Made by a program: the position numbers and the translations under genes. From contig CM060881.1 of the NCBI GenBank assembly GCA_030762935.1, positions 96,088,001-96,152,000 on the forward strand: DNA of 64,000 nucleotides, written 5' to 3'. A model generated the notes under the pieces. That model did no database searches. It was given only the letters and a program-made list of their open reading frames with translations, and was not told where the DNA came from. The stretch comes from Hymenopus coronatus (Eukaryota; Arthropoda; Insecta; Mantodea; Hymenopodidae). Shown piece by piece: positions 1 through 12,270 of the stretch; positions within the stretch are counted from its first letter, which is position 1, and every line of letters begins with the position of its first letter.

Positions 1-229
1 CTTCCTCTGGTATATCTTTTATTAGAAGGTGATTTTGGCTGGGCTGCGTATTGGTCACTGCAATTTTACGCAGACTTAGGCTTTTAAAGCAGATTCTGAT
101 TCCTATTTGTCGGTCTGTTAGGCTTTACTAGAGTGCATTCCTCTAGCACATCTTCATGCATCTCTGGAACTACCGGTCCGACTTGCAGAGTTCCTGATGG
201 ACCACAACCGATCGGCTAATTTAAAGGTT

Positions 230-273
<44 letters not shown>

Positions 274-365
274 AGGGTAACTTTTTAAATTATATTTAGT
301 TACCTATATTTATATACATTTTTCATTCGTTTTGGATATATTTTTTTTTATTGTTTCATTCATAT
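1..365. other. Non-coding stretch with a 39-T homopolymer
   Basis: No gene or recognisable element body is visible. A run of 39 T occupies 231-269 and could be the reversed poly-A tail of a retroposon lying to its left, but I cannot identify that element. Confidence 0.5.
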
Positions 366-606
366 AGCCCCTTTTAACATCTAAGGTTATATGGGACTTT
401 GCGTTAGCAACTCGTTGTCTGTAGGTTCTTTACGTTGGATTTTAAATCGCTTTATTTTCTTCACTCACACACACACGTACTCTCGCATACATACTTCCAG
501 ACTGTGGGGGATAGGTTAAAGAAAATTCCCCCGCCCCAGCCGGGAATCGAACCCAGGACCTCGGTGTAAGAAGTCAGCTCGCTGACCACTCGACCACGGA
601 GACAGT
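366..606 (-). mobile_element. SINE-F, tRNA-derived retroposon, copy 1
   Basis: Read on the minus strand, the right end has a tRNA-like head: an A-box-like stretch (GTGGTCGAGTGGTCAGCG) and a good B box (GGTTCGATTCCC). The body runs leftwards through a short CA repeat to AACATCTAAGG. The same 240-bp unit recurs at 7828-8085 in the same orientation, which shows it is an interspersed repeat. It is not a tRNA gene because no clean cloverleaf forms. The family name is mine. Confidence 0.7.
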
Positions 607-1408
607 CTCGGATAGTTTTGTAATCCATCTATCTCTGGATTTTGCCATGATTAGTTTTATATATACATAATTTTAAATCTGACTTTTACTACGATTTATA
701 TTTTATTTGTTTATTCAACAGGATTACAATATAAATCATATCTTCCTGTAACCAAGGGATTTATACTCTTATCTTCTTTTCCCATTCTTTTCCTGCTTCT
801 AAATCCAATTCATTCAAATCTCTCTCCTTCAAATCACTTCTTATACCGTCCATTCAGGTTTTTTGATCTACTCGTCTTTTCTCTCCTGATGGAATCCATT
901 CTCAAATCTATTTAAGTCAGACAAGAGCAGCTCAGAAAGTAGGGCAATGGAACCTTTCTACCCACTCCAGTTAGCAGATAGTATTCGCCTGGTGCCAAAC
1001 ACGAATGTCAACACAACTCTGCCTACGAATTTACCTGTGGCATATAAAGTAAATTTACTTGCTTAAATCGAATACTACACACATTCAAATAGTAATATTA
1101 GAAAACAATGAGTGCTATGAATATAAGGTCGTACGTATTAGAATTAAGTCCTTTAAGACACTTAAAATCAACTACTGGTGCTAGAAATAGTTGTAAGCAC
1201 ACACTTCTTACAATATGGATATTCTCACTTGTACTGAAAGCAGTTGAGCAATAGTTTACAATGCTAACAGATATTTACGTACATAAAAATACCTGGGAAT
1301 GCACATGATGTGCTGGAAACACTTGAAGATATGCACTAAATCGTACACATTAATACCAACAATAATTTTTTTCAGTTCGAAACCATACTATGAGTCCTAA
1401 AAATATGA

Positions 1409-1456
<48 letters not shown>

Positions 1457-2230
1457 CCAACGAAATGTTATACTTTGTTTCATTATTGAAAATACCTGTT
1501 CATATCTATATCTGGAACTAAACGTGAATATTGTGCGTTTTGCAAATTGTTTGAAGTTAGGATCTGTGTATCATGGCTAGAAATAGAAAAGTTAGCCTGT
1601 ATCATGCTTATATATCCAGCATTGAATCCTTACCGCTTCTCCAATACACACTGCGGGCTTAGGATCAGTGCCAGGGGTAAACAAAGTGGAAATTAGTGAA
1701 GCAAGTAGAGGAGGGGGTAGAGTCTACTGTATCAAAGATATGGACTATGTGGTAATTTTGTTTCTGGCATTTGATTCTACTATTTTAGCTGCTTATAGCT
1801 CACAAAATCTATTATTGTATCGCAGACTTTCATTCTCTTGTATAGTGGTTACTAACTTTTTCCAATTTAGAATGCATAGTGTAGTGTATAAAACAATCTA
1901 TTTCTGTAGATAGTACCTCAGATTTGTGCTTAAATGCCATATTTCAGCCCCATGTGTTATATCATTATAGATTTGTAGACTTGTAGTTTTATTTCCACTA
2001 TTATTGTCTTATCCCTAAAAACATTTGTCGAGCTACCTTTCTGAATTCTATATTTTATGATACTTTCTTAGCTGTAGATTGAGATAATTTTCACCCCCAA
2101 ACATTCATATTCCTCACATCCTTTGATACAGCCCATTCCATCTTCCAAAATCAAATCTTTCATTTCCTTGCCACAAGACATACCTATAGGTATAGATTTT
2201 TCTTTAAATGTATTTTATCCCATTTATTAT
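607..2230. repeat. Non-coding stretch with (ATT)n microsatellite
   Basis: An ATT trinucleotide repeat spans about 1412-1455. The rest holds no ORF with recognisable similarity and no repeat shared with the rest of the window that I could detect. A small open frame at 1668-1913 has no coding character. Confidence 0.5.
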
Positions 2231-2232
2231 AT

Positions 2233-3101
2233 AACTTTATCTACCGAATACTATGTACGCACATAGTAAGTAGAGAAGATAATATTGTATTCCACCCAAA
2301 ATTCGATACCGAGATTTCAGCGGAAATGCATGTCTTGAGGACCCATAAATAAGAAAAGAGTATTTTTAGAAAGGGTCTGTCTCTGCGAGTGTCTGCGACT
2401 GGACAGCAAAACTCAAAAACGAAAACTGCATTACATAATTTGCTATTTAAATTTGTATCTTCCAAGCATGCAACACAAAGATTTTCAAGAAAATCTCCCA
2501 CCTCAAACTACCCTTTACATGGAAAAAAAGGTTTTGAAATTTTTGTTTTTCTCAAAACTGGCTATAATGATTTTGATTTAATATCATATATTAAAGATAT
2601 TTACATGAAAAAATGTATGTCTTGACTTTTCTAGGAATACTATTTGAAGACCTCTTCATTCTGGATGACGTTTGTATAACTGGCAAACCTAAGAAAAAAA
2701 TTTGCAACACAAAAGAGTATATGTCGCTAAAATACAACATTTGTCACATATACATTTTTTGTGTGCAGTTAACCATTTCTAAGATATTTGCTGAAATTGG
2801 TTTCAATTTTAAAATATTTAAACTTTCCTCAAATGGGAATTTTTCATTAATTTTTCTTTTGCTTTACTCCTGGCAAGGAAGGGAACCAAATTTCAACTAT
2901 ATATCAACCAACTTTTAAGATTAGACTGTCGCTTTAGCCCAGTGTCTTCCCTTATTTCTCTCCTACTTAAAGGGTGCAAGTAATACAACCCTTTATGCTG
3001 ATATTTACCTTGATTATCATGAAGTGGAAAGAAAAATGAGTTTTTGTAAGCATAATTTGTCATAGAATACGTAGAGAAAGATTGAATGGAAACATCGGAT
3101 C
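2233..3101 (+). mobile_element. M1 element, near full-length copy
   Basis: Begins with the M1 terminal palindrome (centred on CTATGTACGCACATAGT), continues with the conserved TTCGATACCGAGATTTC block and ends with GTAGAGAAAG, the inverse of the ACTTTCTCTAC end. The internal microsatellite is almost absent here (TCTGCGAGTGTCTGCGA). It has no coding capacity. An inverted copy lies at 3664-4516, so the two form a loose inverted pair around a TAA microsatellite. Confidence 0.7.
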
Positions 3102-3175
3102 TTTATTTCTTGAAGTTTTTTACCATATATTCCATGTCATCATAATCTTGTGCTATGACCAATTGCTCATCTGCA

Positions 3176-3246
<71 letters not shown>

Positions 3247-3303
3247 TGATAATGATAATAACATAAATAATAATAATAATAATAATAATAACAATAATAA
3301 TAA
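3176..3303. repeat. (TAA)n microsatellite
   Basis: About 125 bp of TAA units with a few TGA and CA interruptions. The minus-strand poly-leucine open frame across it is an artefact of the repeat. Confidence 0.95.
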
Positions 3304-3663
3304 AATAATTATCTTAAATATATCTTAAATAAAGTTGGGGATAAAGTTGGGAATAAACTACACCACTGACGTAAACTTTTGTAACTAGAAATTCTTCAGA
3401 AATGTTTCTCTTGATCTTGATTCCTAGAGGTTGCATTCTCATATAATTTACCTATGGCATTTAAAATAAGTTATTTTTATATTGATTTTTATTTCTGGCT
3501 TTTGCAATGACATATTTTATAAGGTTGCTAATGGCCTTGTAGCAAGAGTCCTTAAAATGCATATTATCTTGTCTGCAATATACACAGTTGGATTCTGAGG
3601 TTGGAGGTTGAGGTCACTCGAGTACTCTGACTCAGACTAGTCAAGTTGGAATACCTTTATATA

Positions 3664-4516
3664 AAATTTTGATGTGTTCTATTCACATGACTTTCTCTAC
3701 TTCGCTGTAACAAATTATTGTTAAAAAGCATATTCTTCTATCTACTTTATGATAATCGAGATAAACATTAAGTGTCTTAATTACTTGCTTCCTTGTAAGC
3801 AGAAGGAAAATAAGGGAATACACTAGGCTAAATTATAGCCAAATATCTTAAAAGCTGGTTGCCATAGGGTTGAAATCTGTTCCTGTGCAGGGCCAGGAGT
3901 TTCCGTGTGAGAAAAGTTTAAAGTATTTTAAATCTGAAACAAATGACAAGGAATATCTCAGAAATGGTAAATTCCACGAAAAAAACGTATATGGCATAAA
4001 TCATGTGTTTTAACGTGATCTACATTTTTTGTGTAGTAAGTTTCTGTCTATCTCTTACGATTTACCAGTTACGCAAAATTCAGCAAAATTCATTCAGAAT
4101 AAAGAGGTCTTTAGAGACTATTCCCAGATAATTCAAGATATACATTTTATTTGCAATATAAATATCTTTAATATACCATATTTTAATCAAAACCATACAG
4201 CCATTTTTGAGAAAATCAAAATTTTCTATGTTTTTCCCATATAAAGGATAGTTTAGGGTAGGGGGATTTTTCTCAAAATGTTTGTGTCGCTTCCCTTGAA
4301 GATACTAAACTTAAATACAAAGTTTGGTGTTTTACCCACTTTTCGTTTTTGAGTTATCGTGTCCACAGACAAACAGGCCTTTTTCTAAAAATGCTTTTTT
4401 TGAATACAGGATACCCTAAAACGTGTGTTTCCGATGAAATCTCGGTATCGAATTTTTGGGTGGAATGCAATACCTTCTCTATACACTATGTATATAGTAC
4501 GTGTAGATACAGTAAA
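3664..4516 (-). mobile_element. M1 element, near full-length inverted copy
   Basis: Starts with the M1 right end in reverse (GATGTGTTCTATTCACATGA, then CTTTCTCTAC) and finishes with the palindromic end around ACTATGTATATAGTACG. Block order matches the other copies in reverse. The usual microsatellite position is reduced to a few bases near 4365. Confidence 0.7.
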
Positions 4517-4689
4517 AAAGGTTTGTGTGTCCGTGAAAAGCATAGCTCAAAAATGGAAAGCTTAATAAATAAGAACTTGATACTTAAGTAAGGCCTTTAT
4601 AAAATGTGATACAAAGATTGAGAAAAATGTTCGTTTTATTTTATTGTTAAAAAATTGTACTAAAAATTTAATTAAAATAATATATATTT

Positions 4690-4850
4690 AAGATTCTTTA
4701 ATGACAAATAAAAGGTATGTCTTGAATTTGCTAGGAATATCATATGAGGTCTTCATTCTGAATTGCTTTTGTATAACTTGTAAACCATAAGAGATAGACA
4801 AAATGTTACTATAGAACAATGTAGATCTTAAGCAAAAATGTGAGGCAGTA
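4690..4850 (+). mobile_element. M1 element, internal fragment
   Basis: Matches the M1 block beginning GACAAATAAAAGGTATGTC and the downstream TAAGAGATAGACA segment. Both ends are missing. Confidence 0.55.
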
Positions 4851-6381
4851 TTGCAATAAGAAGCTATAAATAAATAATAACATAATCTAATCTAAATGAA
4901 CAGCTATAATATATAGAATAGATGACATCATCAGATGAATGTTAGCAATACCTTAGTTATAGAAGATGAAACCTAAAGCTGGAAGTATAGGGGCAAAAGA
5001 AATTATTCCCAAGGTCTCTTGGATAACAGTTATGCAGAGGGATGAGCAAGATACAAAAGAAAGTCCTTGAGCTAAACTGACAGAAAGCTAGCAGGGATAC
5101 TAAAATCATAATGATTGACTCAAAAATGAAGATGCCACCTAGCACACCAAAATAAACCAATCTGAGATTAGTTTTAATGCTTTGGCAGAACAGATTTGGT
5201 AGGTATATATTTAAGCAGATAAAATACAAGCCAGTCCTTCAACAGTCTTACATGAGTTTTTAAATAACTTCCTAATTCAGTTTCTTAAGATCACACCTGA
5301 TTTTATTTACATAAACAATGTGATATGCAAAATCTCAAGCTTCACTTGAAAGTGAACACCTCAGGCTCTAAACAACGCAATTTCAGGTAGGATCTTCACA
5401 TATATCCAAGAGAATTATAATTGTTTTTCTCTTTTTACAACAGTTGATATAAATACGCGCACACACATATAAAATATAACTAAGAGCCCTAATTTATATC
5501 CAATAGAATTTGTCTCATTAACCATTTTGGAGACATTCTTCTTTATTGGTTTGAATTTTCAAATACTTTTTTCAACTGCATTTCATTATTCATTTTTCCT
5601 CTATGTTCATGCAAAGAGAACAGAATCTCAAAGGCACCACATGAAAAAATTTGACTACCTTTTTAGCTTATTGTATTCTTCTTGAGTAATAAGAGTTTAT
5701 CTTGACTTAATTTTGTTTATTGTTAAATAGGAATTTGATTTTTGTTTTATAAAATCAAAATCTTAAAAATATTTCACCTCTAATTAAATACTTAATAGGA
5801 AAGAAGAGGAATAAGCTTTTGTCAGTTCAGTTTGTAGAAGAACAAACAGAGAAAATCATAAAAATGTAACATTAGATTTGTTAGTTTTATCCTCTGAATT
5901 GGTTATAGTTTTTATTAAGCATTATTTGTGTTAATTGCAAGTTTAATTAGCATTGAAGTTCTTCGGTGTCAACAAAAATGCTGAAATCAATTAACTGAAG
6001 AAAAGTTAGAATACAATAGCTCTGGAATGCAAAGCCCTAATATTCATATTGGAGATGCTAAAGATCCACTCTAAAACAGCTGCTTTAATTTTTGTAAACA
6101 AATTTTCTTTTGAACATCCTAATCTAATTATATGAAGGTACTCTTAAGAGACCAAAAAATTGGCAGAATTTCCATTATGTTGAATCATACCTAATTCAAT
6201 TCATTAAAACACACTTAAATGGCATTTGGCAGTGTGGAATTTGAAAGATAATGCACAAGGATATAAAATATAACCATACATTAGTCTTTTTTTTTCTTTC
6301 TACTAATGTCTATTGCCTTAAAGAATGTGTTTTCTATGACAATTACTCTTTTAACATTATGATACATGACAATTTGTGCAG
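4851..6381. other. Non-coding stretch upstream of the first exon seen
   Basis: About 1.5 kb of AT-rich sequence, with no exon, repeat or RNA gene I can support. If 6382-6536 is an internal exon, this is intron. If the gene starts close by, a promoter could lie here, but I see no diagnostic signal. Confidence 0.4.
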
Positions 6382-6536
6382 CTTTCCGAAGGCTTGGAGC
6401 AACAGAAATCTGAGTGTGCTGAAAGCTTGAAGGAAAGCAGAAGTGGCACTTCAAGAGGTCCTAAGTTAAAAAAGATTCTCAAGAAATCAGCCCCAGATGT
6501 AAAATTACCAGCAATGAAGAAAGCTACAAAAAAAGG
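6382..6536 (+). CDS. RSPH10B: RSPH10B-like, exon 1 seen (N-terminal charged region)
   Basis: Putative coding exon between a TTTGTGCAG acceptor and a GG|GTAGGC donor. It is open only in the frame that starts at its first base, giving 51 codons plus two bases: a Lys/Ser-rich, low-complexity peptide (LSEGLEQQKSECAESL at the start, a KKILKKSAP stretch later). The two leftover bases join the first base of the exon at 14508 to make Gly, so the phases agree. No ATG lies near its start, so it is probably internal, with the initiator exon upstream. RSPH10B proteins have a poorly conserved Lys-rich N terminus before the MORN repeats, which fits. Similarity alone could not prove this exon; frame continuity is the main support. 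Confidence 0.65.
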
Positions 6537-6959
6537 GTAGGCAATATTGCGATTAAATATGTGCATCAATTTTCATATTTCTGTGGTGGAGACTTGGAAA
6601 TCTATATGTGAAAAATATGATAATATTAGCATAACTTTTGGCTGTTACTTTCCTGTTCACAACTCAGATATCAAGATATGTTCAGATAACTTGGTGGTTC
6701 TGCTTCAAATTATATACCTAATAACTGTTGGCATGCTCTAAATTATTAAAACAACTCATATCAATGAAAAGCAAAAATTCTCAAAAATGCACTTATCAAA
6801 GTATGGCTCCCCACCAAAGATTTACTAATGAATGGAAAACAATACCATTTGTACTCACATAGATGTGTTAAAACATGGACTTATGAGCAGGTAGTCTGTA
6901 GCTTATACCCCACCAGGATTCTTCTCCCTGAACAAATTTTTTTCTTTTACTTTTCCTCA

Positions 6960-7072
6960 ATCCTCATTAGGATTGGAACATTTCCTTTCCAATTTTCCTT
7001 TCTACTTCATTCATGTATTATCAGCATCGCTGCCTGTGGTGCCATATGTGGTAAGAACAAGTGATAAACACT
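6960..7072 (+). mobile_element. SINE-B, degenerate fragment
   Basis: The block TATTATCAGCATCGCTGCC and the following TGTGGTGCCATA segment match the body of SINE-B copies read in the sense direction. The tRNA-like head is missing or unrecognisable. Confidence 0.4.
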
Positions 7073-7529
7073 ACTAAATATATATAATTATATTTCTGCT
7101 CATGGCACATTTTAGTAGTGGAATGTTTTGAAATAAGAATTGTTGAGATATCCACTTAGCTCTAAAGATTTGGCTTTCCCTGACTTGTTCACAAAACTTT
7201 GCACACCGGTCAGGATACTCGTCCATCAAGAAGTGCCTAACTGCAGAAATAGTTTCTAGCAAAAAGAGTTTACCTTAAGCAAGATTGCACCACAGATGTA
7301 GAAGTCTATAACAAACATATATACATATATATAATATATTGAGATTATTCAGATGGTTTAAAGTGCTATTTCTTTGATTTTGACAACATATATGTATGCA
7401 TATTTGAACTTTATGAGTGGATATAAAGCGTATCTTGGAGGTTTAAGTGTAAGTGTAATTTCTTAGATTTTGATGGCATGCATCCATGTATATTTGAACC
7501 TTTATTAGTTTGTAAAAATCAATGTTATG

Positions 7530-7735
7530 ATGCTGCAGTGTTCACTTTTGCTCAGCACTCTTTGACTTAGGGTGCCAGATCTTCATAATGTAAAAGGAGT
7601 ACAATGAGGCATATGGATACATAGCAGAATCAGGAACTAATTAATGTAGGTAATCATAATTTAATTTCTACCTATTATTATTGTTTTTATTGCTTCAGTC
7701 TTATTATTGGCTCATATTCTGTAGAAAGCAACCAA
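7530..7735 (+). repeat. Long direct repeat, left copy
   Basis: The block starting ATGATGCTGCAGTGTTCAC and running to GTAGAAAGCAACCAACC recurs, diverged, at about 13755-13940, with a partial third copy at about 13920-13995. The two main copies flank about 6 kb that holds the Mutator-like and mariner relics. Confidence 0.55.
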
Positions 7736-7827
7736 CCCTCAACATTTAAAAAATGGAGATAACCCTGCAGTACTAATCCTCAATTAATATTGTATATTGT
7801 GCAGAAAGGATCAAACCACATTCTACA

Positions 7828-8085
7828 GAGCCCTCTTTAACATCTAAGGTCATATTAGGACTTTGCATTAGAAACAACTTGTCTGTAGGTTCTTTACATT
7901 GGGTTTAGATCATTTTATTTTCCTCAAACACACACACACATTCAATCTCACATACAAGCTTCCAGACTCTGTAGGGGATAGGGAATAATTCTGGTTAAAG
8001 AAGCATTCCCTGACCCAGGCAGGAATTGAGCCTGGAACCTTCAGGTGAGAAGTCAGCTCACTGACTATTCAACTATGGAGGCAGT
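7828..8085 (-). mobile_element. SINE-F, copy 2
   Basis: Full-length second copy of the repeat at 366-606, with the same internal CA repeat and a weaker tRNA-like head at the right end (B box degraded to GCTCAATTCC). Diverged by many point changes, so an old insertion. Confidence 0.7.
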
Positions 8086-8594
8086 TGAGCTTGTTTTTAA
8101 TTGGGTTAAGTTGAGTGATTCTTTGAGTCAAGTGGGAGATTGTTGTATGTTTTGGTGACACTATGTAATATACTATTTATTACACATTTGGTAGAGTTAA
8201 CTTATTCTATGGAGATTTGATTGGCTTATCTTCTTTTGTAGGAGTGAATATCTTGTTTGTGTTTGATTAGTGAGTTTGTATACAGAAGGTTATTTTCAGT
8301 TTTCTACATGAATAGAGATACACTGTATATACAGTGATAGGAAAATAGCAGTATGTTTGTTTCCTTTAGGGGAGTCATAAAGGCCCAAAATGACAAATTT
8401 TGATTTTTTTACTTTTTATTATGAAAATATGAATATTCTGATTAATTTGATCTATGTTTTATCATACTAGATCAATGTTTACTATTTTTAATTGATATAA
8501 ATATAATTGTAATACTTTATTTTTAAAAAATGCTTGAAAGGTTTTATAAAACAGTTGGTCTAGAAGGCTATGGTTTGATGGTTTGACTTATATT

Positions 8595-9424
8595 TTAGGG
8601 AAGGTGGTGGTGATTCCAAAACATACAAATCGTGTCAGAGAGCATGCCATATGCTGATTTGATAATCAAAAAGTTAGAATGTATCAATTCTGTGCAAAAG
8701 AGGATGGGCAGACGTTTAGAAAACATTCCACAGCAGCTGGGTAACACCATTTTGTTGGATGGTTTGAGCATAAAGCATAGACCGACAAAACTAATGATGA
8801 GCTCACAAACTATTATGGAATGGCTATAAGGAACAATACAGATGGTTTGAATGGTATGAGGAAATCAGTTTGGACCATCTTTTTACATAAAATATCTACA
8901 AATTCTAAGCTGATTCACAGTATGTGTTCTCAAAACTGGTGTAAATATCTCAAGGCCGAAAAAGCTGGCACCTTAGATACATTTACAAATAAAAATGGAA
9001 TACCTAAAGCTGTTATGCTTGCAATTAAGCACATATTTCAGGATTTGTCCCACCAAGAGCTACTAAAGAAATGGTTGAAAGGAAAAACCCAAAACACAAA
9101 TGAATCTTTCAACAATGTTGTGTGATCAAGAATCCCCAAAAATGTATTTGTGGGTATGCTAACACTGCAATTGGGTGTTTATGATGCAGTTATTACATTT
9201 AATGATGGATGCACAGCAAGGTTACAAGTGTTAGAAGATCTTGGCATATCAGAAGTTTTCAACACTGTAAACAATGAAAGGCATTGGATGGAAAGAGAAT
9301 TGTGAAATCTGAAATTGCTGCAACAAACATGAGTAAACAAGCCAGATCCAAGAGAAGGAGAGAAGTATTGAGTGAAAAGGATGTAGATGATGACAACTAC
9401 CAACCAGGAGGATTTTTAGAGTAA
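8595..9424 (+). pseudogene. Mutator-like transposase relic
   Basis: Three frames together read as one transposase-like protein. An N-terminal piece has GDSKTYKS then PYADLIIKKLECINSVQKR. A central part contains the C-x4-C-W-K-Y segment and KTQNTNESFNNVV. A C-terminal part reads SRIPKNVFVGMLTLQLGVYD and a basic tail (SKRRREVLSEKD). The phrase 'N-E-S-F-N-N-V-x-W-S-R-x-P-K' is typical of invertebrate Mutator-related transposases, from memory of the family. Breaks: a one-base loss near 8632, a stop near 8829, TGA in place of Trp at 9123-9125, and a frame change near 9303. It is non-functional and lies inside the intron between exons 1 and 2. Confidence 0.6.
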
Positions 9425-9810
9425 ATATATAATGTAGGTGAGTTTATATGAACATTTTGTTTTAATTTTACTTTAACATCAATTTTCTCGAAACTACGTA
9501 TTTCAATATAAAAGCCCCGTTTTCTCAGAAACATGCTCTATCTAATTGTTTATTTCCTCAAAGTTTCTCTCTTTCTGTTATAATGTGTATACAAATTATA
9601 TTTTTGTATTGTAATTTTTATCTTTAGTTTCCAGTGTATTTTTAAATTACTGAAGTATTCATTTTTAAATTTTAGGATGCTAAGGATTCCGTAATTTTTT
9701 CAACACCAGTGCAGAGAGCAAATTTAAGAATGAAATTGAGGTTACAATAGTTAGGTACTGATGTTAGTTTTGCATTATTTATTGTAGATCCTGTTAATTA
9801 ATTTGACAAC

Positions 9811-10106
9811 TGAAATGAAATGATGTTTTATTTATGCTCTTTAACTGCTATGGATCTCAGCTTCCCATTCCATATTGGGCATGAAAGACTGCTTAATTTT
9901 TCACAGAGGTCTCTCTATCAGGCTTGAGGTTATTTTACTTGCCGTAAATCTATGACACAGGACCAGCGGCTTTACTTCCCTTCCAAAGGAAGCCATGTTA
10001 AGGATTTTTACACCCAAAAAAAATCCATCGTCCTCCGCCAGGTTTGAATCCACGACTTGAGTATATAAAGTTAGCATGGTAACCATTACACCATGGAGGG
10101 CAACAG
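9811..10106 (-). mobile_element. SINE-A, full length, with target-site duplication
   Basis: On the minus strand the tRNA-like head has an A-box-like GTGTAATGGTTACCATG and a B box close to GGTTCAAACCC (here GATTCAAACC). The body contains the conserved AAGCCGCTGGTCCTG region and the 3' end has an ATTTC-type tail. An 11-bp direct repeat TTAATTTGACA (9798-9808 and 10107-10117) marks the target-site duplication. The insertion sits in an older palindrome (see findings). Confidence 0.8.
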
Positions 10107-10359
10107 TTAATTTGACAGGATCTATAATAAATAGCTGAAAATTTGCACAAATTGTGATATCTTTGTTGATAGTCAATGGAAATAATGGGAATTCGTTTCA
10201 AAGCTTCTAATAGTAGAAGGCCTATCTTCTCATTTGTACATAATAATTTGCACATTTATTTAGGTGGTTGCTTAACTATAATAAATATAGATCTAAATAA
10301 TTATTTGAGGCATATGAAAAAGCTTATATTTACATCATAATGGTCTTTATTTGTTTCAG

Positions 10360-11040
10360 GATATTATTGATACAATCATAGAATAAGGCTATGACCCTCA
10401 CAAAGATAAAGAATATATATCTGTATCAGATTTAGCCACTTTTGATTCCTTGTCAGATAGGTATACTGTTTCCAGGCCTAAGAAAGGAAGGAAGAGGAAT
10501 TGTAGATTTTTTAAAGAGGGAAACAAATTAAAAAGAAACAGGAATGAAGAGCAATGCAACTACAAAGGTGTGAAGGTACAGAAAAAATTTCATGCTCCCA
10601 TGGCAGAAAAAGTCATGAAAAATTGTTGATGAAATTCAGAATAAAATAGTTTTATCAAATTTTGGGACACCGGTTCTTATGAACACTCAGACTACATTTC
10701 TGCTAATGTTTCTGAACACTCAGTGACTAGGCAATATGCCAAAGAAACAAGAGTAGGACATTTTCAAGAAATTACAACTTTAGAGATATCAGAGAGTGTA
10801 GAGATATGTTGTCTGAACATTAGCAATATCAACCAAACATGTTGATAGTGCTTTAAATAAAATGAGATTCTATACTGTTACTGACAAAAGGAGCATAACA
10901 GAGTGGCCATAACAAAATCTCAGTTGAGAAGAAGGAACAAGTTGTGAGCCAGATTAATAAAAATACCTAGATACAAATCTCGCTACCAAAGGGAACATTG
11001 TGAAGCAGAATATCTTCCGCCAGATTTGACTTTATAGGTC
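10360..11040 (+). other. Unidentified relic open region
   Basis: From about 10376 to 10627 one frame is almost open (one TAG) and reads as a hydrophilic peptide with a basic block (KKGRKRNCRFF). I do not recognise it. It may be another part of the neighbouring transposon, since it lies between the Mutator-like relic and a mariner relic. It lacks convincing splice sites and does not resemble RSPH10B. Confidence 0.3.
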
Positions 11041-11159
11041 ATGTATGAAGCCTATACATGGATCACTATTTATATTTTGAATCTTGGCAACACAGATTGT
11101 TGTAGGTGCCATCTGGTGTTTCGAATGGAAAGTTTGACATTGTTGACCTTGACCTACTT

Positions 11160-12270
11160 GAGATATTTTGTGATAGTGTTATTTGTGTTATTTACAGTGG
11201 CTTCAAAAGTGTGTCTCAGAGAAAAGATGGAATTAACTCATGAAAATGTTTGTGCAATGATTTATTATGATTTTCAAACCGGATTGTCAAGAAAATAGTG
11301 GATTAATCAAATTTCTACTTCATTTTGCAATGAAATTATCCTTTGTCACTGGGAAATGCTGGTATAATGAGTTTAGTCATGGCTACATTTCACTCACTGA
11401 TGAAATTTGTGAAGGTCATCCAAAATCAGTTGTGCTAGAAAACATTGATGCTGTGTAAAAACTGATAATGCAAGATACTCATGCCACACACTGTGAGATA
11501 GAGGCAACCCTAGGCATTAATATCTAGTCAGTAGATATAAAATATGCATGATCATTTAACCATGAAAAAGATTTGCTCTTGGTCGATCCCACATAATTTG
11601 ACAAACTCACAAAAGGATGCTCATGTTAATTAGTGCATACAAATGCTCAAGAAAAAAATGTTTGGGCTTCAAAAGATGTATATAAGATTGTAAGAGGTGA
11701 CAAATTGTGGATCTATGTATATGTGTCAGAATGTAAATAACAGTCAACTGTGTAGATGTTTTAAGATGAACCAAATCCACTTTTGTTCACGCTTGAACCA
11801 CTTCGAAATAAATGGTCACCTGTCTTTTTCAGAAAAACTGGTCATGTGGCAATAGTTTTTTTTAGAGAAATGTAAAATGGTCAATTCTGAATGGTACACA
11901 ACAGAAGTCTTGGGCGGAATGAGGAAACCAAACAAGTGCCTTTGGACCATTCAACAGATAATACAATCACTCGCACATCTCATCTAACCACCAACTATTT
12001 GGACACTTAAAAATAGAATTGTTGGCTCATCTACTGTACAGTCCTGATTTGGCATGCAATGACTTTCTTTTGTTCTTGAAGATCAACAGTAAAATGTGTA
12101 CACAACAATTTTCATTGGCAGAAGAAGCTCTTGATGCAATAAAAACCATGTTTTGGAGGTGCCTCACATCGACTGGAAAAAAATACTATGACAAATGATT
12201 TGAACACATGCAAAAGTGTATTGATCATAAAGGAGAATATTTTGAGAAGCAATAAAGCAATTTTCAATGA
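11160..12270 (+). pseudogene. mariner-family transposase relic, nearly full length
   Basis: Decayed mariner (IS630/Tc1/mariner superfamily) gene covering helix-turn-helix to C terminus across several frames. Recognisable pieces, in order, are: a GHPKSVVLENIDAV segment (family: G-R-P-S ... V); the catalytic-region GDKLWIYVY (family G-D-E-x-W-I-Y, first Asp kept); DEPNPLLF; FRKTGHVA; YSPDLACNDFLLF; and the C-terminal MQKCIDHKGEYFEKQ. At least eight stops or frameshifts break it. Inverted terminal repeats are not resolved. Confidence 0.75.

Noticed and set aside
1668..1913. 81-codon open frame as a possible first exon
   Set aside because: No similarity to the RSPH10B N terminus, no convincing splice donor in phase, and a random-like composition.
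3103..3294. Poly-leucine open frame on the minus strand
   Set aside because: Pure consequence of a TAA microsatellite.
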